DNA from: Schizochytrium sp. TIO01
Taxonomy: Eukaryota; Sar; Bigyra; Thraustochytrida; Thraustochytriidae
NCBI GenBank assembly: GCA_004764695.1
Contig: SMSO01000031.1
Location: forward strand, 2,093,048-2,157,047
Length of the DNA stretch: 64,000 nucleotides
Direction of reading: 5' to 3'
Positions 30,595-40,099 of this stretch are shown here, in pieces. A program made the position numbers and the translations under genes. Within the stretch, counting starts at the first letter, position 1. The number at the start of each line of letters is the position of its first letter. Under the pieces are notes generated by a model. It did no database searches. It saw only the letters and a list, made by a program, of their open reading frames with translations, and was not told where the DNA came from.

Positions 30595-30621
30595 GTGAGT
30601 GAGTGAGTGAGTGAGTGAGTG
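30595..30621. repeat. (GTGA)n microsatellite
   Basis: Six to seven GTGA tetramers; a shorter (GTAT)n run lies just upstream at about 30536-30556. Confidence 0.9.
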
Positions 30622-31886
30622 CGTTATCCATCGTAAGCGATTCTTCTTCCTTTGTGAAGGAGCGCTTTCTTCGCGTTCATGTTCATGATGGTGATGATGA
30701 TGGTGAGGATGGTGATATGATATACATTTGCCAACGGCGAGTGAGGGAGGGATAGCCTGTTAGGTGGGTCGGTGGTAAATAAATAAGCGGGAAGGAAAGA
30801 AGAACTTGGTTTTCATGGCGATTGCTTTGTTTGCTTTTTTTTGCACGTAGTGATCTTCAGTGAGAGCTTCAGTCTCCACAAAAGTAATAGTAGCACCTAA
30901 GAGGTGCGCCGTGGCTCTCGTGTTATGCTGATGTTGGGTTATCCTGGTGCCCTGGAGACGTAGACTTGAATTGTTTTAGCTTCGTTTGCCTTGCCTGCCT
31001 TGAGAGAAGAAGGAGAAGCGGTAGAACTTCAGGGTGGAGGCACACATCGCAGGGTTCATCGGCTCGGCCCTTCGCCTTTGTAGAGACTTTGATTTGGGTT
31101 ATATTTTTTAATGGGAAAACTAAACAAACAAAAATCTTACGTTTACTCAGTAAAGAAACCAACAAAAAGCAATCTCACTCTTATACACAACAGAAGTACC
31201 AACCTACTTGAAGGTCCTGCTGTGATGTGAGGAAACGGCGCCAAGTCAGATCCATTCCGATACCGCTGACGCAGATCTTGACTGCCGATGCAAATAGAGA
31301 ACCTTGCGAACTCTTATGTTCTCTGTGTTTCGCGTTAAAGCAATGATTGCTCCCAAACTTTATAAGGATAGAGCTCTATCCCAACATCATCACCGCCCCT
31401 GTGCAAGCACGTTTCATGAACCCATGTCTCACTCAGCACCGCTCAATAACCCAACGCATTTCACGGCAATCGCCACGAAACCAAACAAACGTTTCTCCAT
31501 TTCCCACTTGAAATGGCGACGGATGTGATAAACAACTCAATGAATATAAATAAGCAAACTAAGTCCACACTGCCAAAAAGGAAAACCTGTCTTTTTATCT
31601 TTCCTTTTTCACTTACTTTCTCTCCTTGTCAGTAGTTAGTTATTATGAGGTTCTGGGGAGGAGGTACACACCCTCTGCCACCGAGGTCTCTACAGACAGC
31701 ATCAGCGGCGATCTCGAGGCCCACAAGCGCGGCAGAACCAGCAGGATCGCAAGCACCTGTAGGCCAGCGCTCGCGTTTGCTCCCGACTCCAGCAAGCCTC
31801 TTAAGACTACTGTCGCGACTTGCTCTGGTACCCGGAGGGAGAATGGGAGCGCCAAGCATGGAGTGCGCGGAGCGAGAGTCCCGATT

Positions 31887-31910
31887 GTATGTATGTATGT
31901 ATGTATGTAT
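31887..31910. repeat. (GTAT)n microsatellite
   Basis: Six GTAT tetramers in the middle of the open-frame-rich patch at 31.6-32.4 kb. Confidence 0.9.
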
Positions 31911-33977
31911 ATGTGCCACAGATCCTCATTTATGACCTTCACGGTGAACTTGCTGGAAAAGCTCTCAAGCGCTGGACCAAGACACCTTGCAGCAGGAGAC
32001 CACGGGAGGGCTGTGTCCAACCCTCCAAGGATGCAACGCTCAAGGTGGCCGGAGCAAAGCCCTGCTCAGGCGGAGGTCCTGTAGAACCTCGACGAGAAGC
32101 TCGGATTACATCATTTGGTGCAGCACCTTCATCCACCATTTAGGATGGTGAATGGTGGTCAACGCATTAAAGCTCTTCCACTCCAGGCTCGAGCTCTTAT
32201 CCTCCGCGGTCTCGCGTGGCGTGCTTGCTGCAGCATTGGTCACGCTTGTGCATCATCTGCAGTTAAGACCTTACTTATCACAATCTCAAGAGATAGATAG
32301 TTTGCAGCAGGCATGGGTCGAGCCCCACTTTGGCTATAAAGTTGTAGGCTCTAAGGACTGCGGATTGTCCAGATACGACCTCGTTCTTGATGAGTGATGT
32401 GCTCTGTCGCTTCTTCTTCGCGATGTAGTAGGGCATTCATGGCCCAAAAGGCAACTGCACAGAAAAAAAACTGAGCATTACAAGCAAGACTACGCAAGAC
32501 CACGCAAAACGCAATATTAAGCCTTGCATAAATTGGGTCTCTGCCTGCACGTGTCCTCTAATGCTTTGATGTGCTATCAACTCCCAAAGAAAACTCATCT
32601 TGATTCTTCTACATACCATTCCGTTGGTAGGCCTAGAGTAGATTATTTCATTGTTTATAAAAACTTTTTTATTAAAAATAATAAAAATAATAGGTAACAA
32701 AAAAGGAGGGAAAGCCAGAAATAATGAGTTTTAGGCGCACTGGCATCAAGGATTGGTGTGCATTTAGGGTCGAGACCTGTTGCCCATCGTTCCTACTTTG
32801 ACACAAAGGCCCAAAAAGATATGGGAAGCATAGCATTCAATAAATTCTGCTGATAACGCGCGCTCGGGTGGTGGTTTGTTGAGATGGCTCCCCAATTCCT
32901 TATCTTGGATGATTCTTTTCACTCGATAGGATGCTGCTGATGCTGCATCTATTTCGCCCATTCACGGCATGGGGTACAATTTCGCCACGAGCTTGAAAAC
33001 TCATATTCATGCAAACGGCTGATATACTGTAGGTGCACCCAGATATATTTCGAACAACAACTCTATGGAAAAGAGATAATAAAATTGGTCTCCATCCACA
33101 TGGAATTATCCGAGTCCATGGGGAACGACAACCATATACATGAATGAGGATAGAATTGCGCAGATCAAGGCCGGTTTGCTCGACAACAGGGTGGTGGTCA
33201 GACCATCCAGAAAGAGAGCGATGGTGTATGCGTCCGCGATGCGGAGCGGTTGATTGTCAAGATTCATGTAGCTTAGCTTACTTTCGGAAGTTGGCATGAA
33301 ACGGATCTATGACACTGTAGGGTTTTTCGTAATACAGGAAAGCACATTCCAGGCAAACTAATGAGGGGGGAGCAACATTTTTATTTTTTGATCATGGATA
33401 ATAAGCTGTGTTAACAACTTGTTAGAAACTTGGGGAAGATGGAGTCAATCTTGGCTACGTAGATTATTTTGCTTAAGACAGCTTAAACCTAAGACGAAAT
33501 AGAAGTCTTTAATTTCTCATCAAGGCTTTTATTAGCAATAGTCATAGCCTGGTTTCGACATCTGAGAACGGCAAACCCGCGCGGGGTCGTAAACGTGGAT
33601 GAACTGACCACGTTGCAACAGCGCTGGCAAATCATCGATATAAAGCGTACGCTTGGGGTCTAAGAAAGGTCACGCAGAGATCCCGTAGCTTAGCAGTGCT
33701 GTACGCTTGCGTCGAAACTGCGTTGCAAGCTGTTCGCTGCACTTTGCAGACTGGAGGCAAAGCGGACGTAAACCAGATCAGCTACTGTTCAACTGTTGCG
33801 AAGGACTCCACGATTTGATCAGAAATTATCTGATCTCAATTCAAACGTAAACAACGAGCTGTGCATATTGAGTGGCAACACGCTCCAATCACTTGCTTTT
33901 CTTTAGGCAGGTGTCAAAGCGCTTCACGGGAAAAGGTAGTACAGCGATACTAGCACAAGCATCAACAACACACCACA

Positions 33978-35086
33978 ATGGGTTCACTGATTCTCGGGTC
34001 TACTTTAGGTAGGTTTGTTTGTTTCTCGAATGCGACCTGCGTTCGTAGAATCGGGCAATAATTCAAGTCAACTAACGTGCTATTATATTTTCCTGCTCCT
34101 ATTTTACATGCGGATTTGCATCTTTACAAACAGACCTTACAAGAGAGAACATTACATTGGCCACCGTGCTCCGTTCACGTGTTTTGACTAGTTTCTTACG
34201 AGAATATGCGGACTCTCAATACAGTTCTGAGAACCTCGCGTTCATTCAAGCTGAGCTCACATTTCGTGATAACTTCAAAATGTACGAGAAACAAAATAAC
34301 CTTAAAGAAGAAGTATTCAAACTTTTCGATGAATATATCGATGATGAGAAATCAACAACACAAATTTGTCTGACTTCTGACGAGTACGCACAAGCTATCA
34401 AAATTCGCGATGACGAGGCAAACTATAATCGATGCATGTTCGAACCTTTCACCTCAAACCCAAGGCTCACTGTCCAAAGGGATATTTTTCCACGCTTCAG
34501 AAATAGCCCCTACTATAAAGAAATGCGCGATCGGGTGCGACACCCCGTGAAGGCATACCTTCAAGATATCGTAATCGAACGACCTTCCATTCTTGATAAA
34601 GGTTTGACAGATGATATCGCCTCTCATGACTTCACTTTGGAAGAAATTCTGGAGGATCGTGAACTATCCAACGTCTTTCTAGAGTATCTTGAACGCCAGC
34701 TTTGTGGTGAGAATTTAAAGTGCATCATGGCAATCCAAGATTACAAAGCCCGTCACGGCAAGACAGATGTAGAGCCATTAGAAACAAAGGATCGTGCTTT
34801 CGCAATTTACTTTAGCTTTTTGCAGCCTGGAAGCCCTGATGAAGTATCTGTAGAGTCATATTTGCGTCATGACATTGGTGGATCGATTGCTCGTGAGCTG
34901 CCCTCGATTGGACTCTTTGATAGACTCCTCCGCTCTCTCACTCGGCTGCTTAGGCAACAGAACTTTGAAGGATTTCGGAAGAGTACTAATTGGGCAGATC
35001 TCAACTTTGCTGTACGTGATATGGAGGCCAAACGCAAAAAGAAATCTTCACAGCTTGATGGTTCATCTGCGTGTATCATTGCCTAG
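33978..35086 (+). CDS. Double-RGS-domain protein with CAAX box (one intron)
   Basis: The main open frame at 34134-35086 has no usable ATG at its 5' end. An ATG at 33978 opens a 31-base exon (MGSLILGSTL) that meets a GTAGGT donor at 34009. A pyrimidine-rich acceptor ends ACAAACAG at 34133, and joining restores the frame as GAC, giving 327 residues. Residues about 18-140 form one RGS domain (TVLRSRVLTSFLREYADSQY, then SSENLAFIQAELTFRD). Residues about 175-291 form a second (FTLEEILEDRELSNVFLEYL, then CGENLKCIMAIQDY). RGS domains speed GTP hydrolysis by G-alpha. The protein ends CIIA, a CAAX box for prenylation, after a basic KRKKK stretch, so it should sit on membranes without other membrane segments. 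Confidence 0.85.
34009..34133 (+). other. Intron of the RGS gene
   Basis: 125 bases from GTAGGT to a TTTACAAACAG acceptor, with a TTTTCCTGCTCC pyrimidine tract. It contains in-frame stops, and removal joins the frame cleanly into the RGS helix 1 region. Confidence 0.75.
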
Positions 35087-35423
35087 AGTCATGGAGATTT
35101 AGAGCGGAAGAAGATTTTATCGGGAATATATTAAAAGAAAATCAATTCTTACGTGTCTTTGCTCATTCAGTTGCCTGTACTTTGTTTCAAATAGTCGTTA
35201 TGCCAATTCTACATCAATATTTGTTAATACTAATCTCCCTTGACTCGTTGCAAAAATCTAATATGATGAGAAACCTCTTCTATCTTTAAAAGTTTATGTT
35301 AAAAGAGGAGTGCCTCAATACATTTTGAAATGTCAATTGGCACTTACAAAGTCAAGAGAAGGTATAGCAAAACATTGGACGTCAAGGCAGTGAGAAGGAA
35401 ATTAGTTGAGAGCTTATGTTTTA
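35087..35423. other. Convergent intergenic region
   Basis: 337 bases of AT-rich 3' flank between the RGS and DUF4833 genes; nothing else is seen. Confidence 0.5.
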
Positions 35424-36575
35424 TTACTTATTATCGATACGCTCCACCGAGCTCAGGCCCATTAGGTCAATGTAGTCGACTCGTGGCAAGCTCAACCATC
35501 CACCTGAGCTCGACTGTACAGCTACCTGCAAAAGTTCATCTACCATTCCATTGATCGAGGTTTGTGCGTGCAGCTCACCTGATTCGTCAACCCAGACCTC
35601 AATAGGCTTGCTTGGGATAGCTGAGAGAGTCATCAGGTAGTGACCAGGTCGATCTGCGATCGGTTTGCAAGTTGAGCCATAGGCTGTGTTCCGTTCGAGA
35701 ATAGTCAAACCCTCTTCCACGCACGGTGTGCGGGCATAAAGGATCCAGTAAACTTTTACAGGTTCCTTCGGATCCAGCGTCTTTCCTGATGCATCTAGGT
35801 TTGCCTCATAGACCACAACGTTGTTGTTTTCACTTTTTGATACATAAAACAGCACCTTCTTTTGCAAAAACACCTTCATATACATCTCCGAGGATCTAGC
35901 ACCCTCAGGGCCATTTGAAGCTGCGAATCTGGCACGGGGAGGAGCACTTTCTGAATCGACCTGCTCCTCGCTCCCAAATGTTGTGGTTTCACTCGCCACA
36001 GTGGTAGAAGTAGGTTCTTGTTCTACAGTCACCGGAGTAAACGCAGGTGGGTCTGGCAATTGCTGCTTTTCCTTCTCAACAGGTGCAGCTGGTGCTGGCG
36101 AGGATTTCATCTCTAACATCTCCACGGCAACGCCTGTTTTGCCTGCTCCGCCAGCCTCTAAGTCATCAGCAGCATAGAAAGCTTCGAGATTCCGCTCGTC
36201 ACTGAAATATTCGCTCGCGACTTGCACGACGTGGCTGAAAAAGTTTGCGTAGAATGTGTTCTCATCAGTGCGGCTTGGTACAAGCGATGGCTTCCACTTG
36301 GACACTCCGGGCACAAGCTGTGTAATTTCGATAGCCGCATCCCGGTCATCCGCCTTTTTCAGGTCAATTGGGTACGGTCCACGTTGCGCACAGGCCTGCA
36401 GAAAGTTTCCTGGAGCACTCGCCATCTCAATAAGAGCATTTTGAAAGGCTCCAATTTGCTCTGATGCAGCGCCATCATCTTGGCTTCTCGGCGGCTTCGG
36501 TGTGGTGCCATCTCCAAAAGAGAGCATCTTGATCACCTGCGCGACTTTCCATGTTTTCTGCGTCGCGCCCGCCAT
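35424..36575 (-). CDS. DUF4833 protein with BSD-like N-terminal half
   Basis: A 383-residue protein from ATG at 36575. The C-terminal half (about 230-345) matches the DUF4833 pattern: LFYVSKSENNNVVVYEAN, VKVYWILYARTP, LTILERNTAYGSTCKPI. I know this family mainly from bacteria, where function is unknown. The N-terminal half (FLQACAQRG, LVPSRTDENTFYANFFSHVVQV) resembles a BSD domain, which is helical and ends in an aromatic pair; this is a weaker match. A Pro/Ser/Thr/Glu linker of about 80 residues joins them. No membrane segment is seen. It is an unusual combination of a eukaryotic-type module with a domain best known from bacteria, so lateral origin of the C-terminal part is possible but untested. 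Confidence 0.75.
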   Translation of the reverse strand: MAGATQKTWKVAQVIKMLSFGDGTTPKPPRSQDDGAASEQIGAFQNALIEMASAPGNFLQACAQRGPYPIDLKKADDRDAAIEITQLVPGVSKWKPSLVPSRTDENTFYANFFSHVVQVASEYFSDERNLEAFYAADDLEAGGAGKTGVAVEMLEMKSSPAPAAPVEKEKQQLPDPPAFTPVTVEQEPTSTTVASETTTFGSEEQVDSESAPPRARFAASNGPEGARSSEMYMKVFLQKKVLFYVSKSENNNVVVYEANLDASGKTLDPKEPVKVYWILYARTPCVEEGLTILERNTAYGSTCKPIADRPGHYLMTLSAIPSKPIEVWVDESGELHAQTSINGMVDELLQVAVQSSSGGWLSLPRVDYIDLMGLSSVERIDNK

Positions 36576-37978
36576 TTTTCTTTGCTACTCACGCACTTTC
36601 GGCACGAAGTAAGATACGCTGCTTCGCGACCCCAAGTGAAAACACACCTCAACGCCTTTGCGATTTGTATATGCTTGGCGATACCTCTTTGATGACCTGG
36701 CCTTACTTGTGCTTATCTTTTCTCTTCTTTGCACACGCAGTTCAAGAGAATCGTATCACATGAGTTTCGCTTTTACTAATGTTTTACTACTATTTATCAT
36801 GAGGTTGGCTTTCACCGAAAGTAGCCTTAGGAAGCAGAGATTGTCTAGAAGCCCGGCACTGCGTCCCAGATGTGGCAGCGCTCTTGCAGAGGCTGCGACG
36901 GCTCTTCTAGATAGTAGTTTGATGACAAGGTGGAGCACCATTTGTGCAGACGCATTACTGCACAGAAAGCATACACCAAGTTGCGACTCAATATACGTTT
37001 TTGCAGAAAGGTATGCATTTCATTTGCTAAAAGTATCTGCAATTCTACTTTAACTTTGCTTATCAATCGGCAGACACGGAATGCCAACAACAAAAGTCCA
37101 GATCTAATGGTGAAAGTGAGCCAAATTCCACATTTCCATTTTATGATTTCCAATCACATTCTTCTACTTTCTAGCTAGTACAATTTTGCCTTGAAACATA
37201 ACAGCCCTCCCCACCACCATAATTTGTGATGTCGCGAACTAGAGTCTGTCTGGTTTGGCTTCTCTCCAGAGACCTCAGAGTCTGAATCGGAATTTGTGCA
37301 ACTACTTACGACTCGTCTGGTTTTACCTTATCCACTCGCACACCGTCGCTAGCAGGCAATTTAATCTGTGACATCATCATCACCACTGCAGACCAAGCAA
37401 TCAATGTTAGCTGCTAGGTAACGAAAACCGCCACGTGTGCGGTGTGCGTGCACCCCTGATCGGCAGCACTTTTCGCACACAAAAGAACGGTCACGATTAA
37501 TGCAAAGCAGAGTCACCACGACTGAAGGCAAATGAAGCAAATCGCTCATCGATGCAAACAAAACTCTTGCCGCAATGCATAATTCTTGATAGTAATTAGA
37601 TGTTCACAGGCAAGCCGGGTATTGAGATCTGGTACAGTCAGTGATTAATTAGCTCCCTCGCATGCATTTGTGGAACTGCTACCTAGCTCAAATGCAGCCG
37701 CTGCAGCTGTAATGAATAATCGACGTCGAGCCAGCTCGACCATAAATGGCGGCGATCATACAAATCTGGTGCACGATGATGTTGGCTTCTTTGGAGTTAC
37801 TCATAAATCAACAAATTTGCGCTTAGTACCGCGTTAACTGTTTTTTAAATTAAATTTTTAAGTACTTTAATGATTTCTTTTTTCGTTTTCATCATTATCA
37901 TCAACAATCAACGATTCCGCTCAAACAGGTGTAATTGGGGTGGCGCACAAAGGCGGTTTACCGAGGCGTGTGGGCGCG
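36576..37978. other. Divergent intergenic region
   Basis: 1.4 kb upstream of both the DUF4833 (-) and TPR (+) genes. A 62-codon ATG frame on the minus strand (37361-37549) encodes a Cys-pair-bearing peptide, CEKCC then CLVC; support is weak. A pyrimidine-rich stretch ending CAAACAG at 37929 could be the acceptor of a leader intron for the TPR gene. Confidence 0.4.
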
Positions 37979-39844
37979 ATGGACGCTGCGCAGGCCGCTT
38001 TAGACGAGGCGAATCGTCTTCGGAGCTTGGGGCGCTTCGAGGAGGCTCTTCTGGAGTACGACCGCGCAGATAGTCTTCACAACAGGGTCCATCGTAACGC
38101 AGGCTACCTTGTGCAACGGGGCGCCACTCTAGTAGGCCTGGACCGCATCGAAGAAGGCCTCGCTTGTTTCAATAAAGCCTTGAAACGCGATCCCCAAAAC
38201 GCGCCAGCATGGTTCAAGAAGGGCAGCGCTCATAAACGTCTTCGACAGTACCCAGATGCAGTCGAAGCCTTCAGAAAAGCGAGTTTTCACGCGCCAGATC
38301 TCGACCAAGCACATGTAAATCTCGTGCGAACACTGCTCTTAGCCAAAGACTATGAATCTGCTATAGAAGCTGCTCAAGCAGCATACCCTCATCTACAGAT
38401 TGCAAAAGCAAGGCTCACACTTGATAAACTTCAGGTCCTAGCATTCGCTAAGCTTCGGCATGAAGCAGATGCTGCCGACCCTGCTCGACGTCTTGCGAAG
38501 GCATTTCATAAAGACGAACGTGTCCTCGATGCCGAAATGCGTATGCTAGTTTCAAGAGCACTTTTGCATGCAGCTACAACTGGAGATGCGGATTATGACC
38601 TTAATCTCGTTAAACTTGCTTGCACAGTCGAGGCCTCCTTCGAGAGTGTGCTTCGACTTGGTATCACAGCACTTGCAGCTAGAAATGACACTGCTGCTCG
38701 CCATGCTCTGCTGCTTGCGTCAAGAATTGATGAAGATGATTGGAGGCCTTTTTATCATCTTGGTGTTATGGACTTCCAAGCCGGTCGTTTCCGCAAAGCA
38801 GCAGCACGCCTACAGTATGCTTTGGACCTTGCTTCAGCTCCGTCACCCCCGAACTCGCCAACGCGCCGTAGCTCACTCGAATCGTATACTTCCCATGCCT
38901 CTTCTCGATTCGGAGAGGCTATCCGTAAAGAAGGTCGTGGTCGTATTATGAATCGCTTGCAGTTGGGCTTGGCAGCAGCACTCTTTAACGGTGGAGCATC
39001 CATGGCAGCCAAATTAGCAATCATGTCGTCGGCACACAGCCAAGGAAGTCTGCGAAACCATGCTCGCGTATTGCTTGCTGCAATGGAGCTACGAGAGGGT
39101 GCACTTGTGAAGGCAATGCACTCGTTGAATGTGGCTCGAAAAGAGGTGGATGAAGCTGTTTTTGAGCACCGGCCTCGAACAGCATCGGCACAGTATAGTG
39201 CGCGATTTGTCAATTACGATTTAATGGAAAATGCCCCCCCCAATGATGGTGTTGTCACACGGGTTGTCAGGCTTCACTTATTGACTGCCAAGCTGGCTCG
39301 TGTGGCGCGAGAGAAGCTTGAAAGCAATAGTCTACGTACTACAAACGGCAACTTCACCAGTCAAGGAGATCTCTTTGGTTCCGGGGGTTCAGAGCCCAGG
39401 GGATGGGCCAACCCTTCACCATCAAAACTTTTAGAGCTTGAGCAGGTTTGTCTCCAAGATGTTCTACGACGAGATTCCAACAACAAGGAGGCTGTGGACT
39501 TGCTGAAGACCATTCAAGATGTAAAGCCAGAGACAGCTGCCTCTCCCCCACCTCCCAGTAGTACAGTGCCAAGCGGAAAGGAGTCTGCAGTGGCACCGAC
39601 TACAAGATCAGGAACGAAGCCTCCACCTCTTGTTCGAACACAATCTTGTGGCCTGCCAGGGAAAACCTCACCGACTTCAGCAGCTGCAATGACTTCAGCT
39701 GAGAAATTGCAATTTTATGCTGAGCAGGATGCGAAGCGCCAGGCCTTTTTGAACAAATTACAAGCACGCCGTCGCGCAGTAGAACACGATATGGCTGACC
39801 ATTCTTACCTAGATGACTCATCGGGCAACGAGTCTGATTTTTGA
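37979..39844 (+). CDS. TPR-repeat protein, function unknown
   Basis: A 621-residue protein; the frame runs 13 codons further to a GTG, but ATG at 37979 is the first ATG. Tandem tetratricopeptide repeats are clear at the N-terminus: ALDEANRLRSLGRFEEALLEYDRA, LVGLDRIEEGLACFNKALKRDP, HKRLRQYPDAVEAFRKASFHAP and LLAKDYESAIEAAQAA. A further TPR-like pair lies at about 255-285 (FYHLGVMDFQAGRFRKAAARLQYAL). TPRs bind peptides in protein complexes. The middle is Ala-rich helix. The C-terminal 150 residues are Ser/Pro/Thr-rich and end with a helix QFYAEQDAKRQAFLNKLQARR and an acidic tail, DDSSGNESDF. The client or complex cannot be told. Confidence 0.82.
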   Translation: MDAAQAALDEANRLRSLGRFEEALLEYDRADSLHNRVHRNAGYLVQRGATLVGLDRIEEGLACFNKALKRDPQNAPAWFKKGSAHKRLRQYPDAVEAFRKASFHAPDLDQAHVNLVRTLLLAKDYESAIEAAQAAYPHLQIAKARLTLDKLQVLAFAKLRHEADAADPARRLAKAFHKDERVLDAEMRMLVSRALLHAATTGDADYDLNLVKLACTVEASFESVLRLGITALAARNDTAARHALLLASRIDEDDWRPFYHLGVMDFQAGRFRKAAARLQYALDLASAPSPPNSPTRRSSLESYTSHASSRFGEAIRKEGRGRIMNRLQLGLAAALFNGGASMAAKLAIMSSAHSQGSLRNHARVLLAAMELREGALVKAMHSLNVARKEVDEAVFEHRPRTASAQYSARFVNYDLMENAPPNDGVVTRVVRLHLLTAKLARVAREKLESNSLRTTNGNFTSQGDLFGSGGSEPRGWANPSPSKLLELEQVCLQDVLRRDSNNKEAVDLLKTIQDVKPETAASPPPPSSTVPSGKESAVAPTTRSGTKPPPLVRTQSCGLPGKTSPTSAAAMTSAEKLQFYAEQDAKRQAFLNKLQARRRAVEHDMADHSYLDDSSGNESDF

Positions 39845-40099
39845 CCTTTTAACGAGCTACGGCAGAGTTCTATTTTACCTATTTAGTTTTTCAAACGATC
39901 AAGTGAGACGAATTTTCTGTGGCCTCTTTTTGTATAGTTGCCACACTAACTTAGTGTAATCATTCAATTGTGTGTGTTTCAATTTTCTTCTTCACCTTGC
40001 TGTATTCTCTCTGCAAGAAATGCATTTTAGATAGGATAAGATTAGCGATATAAAAAATAAAACAAAATATAATGCGAAATAACAAAATTAACATAAGCA

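Larger units (their letters stand above)
28029..33977. other. Long microsatellite-bearing spacer
   Basis: About 5.9 kb between the His-rich gene (-) and the RGS gene (+). The first half carries many short tandem repeats and GC-richer patches. 31.6-32.4 kb has overlapping open frames in several frames, including an 80-codon ATG frame at 32152-32397, without recognisable motifs. The second half is AT-rich and featureless by eye. Confidence 0.5.
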
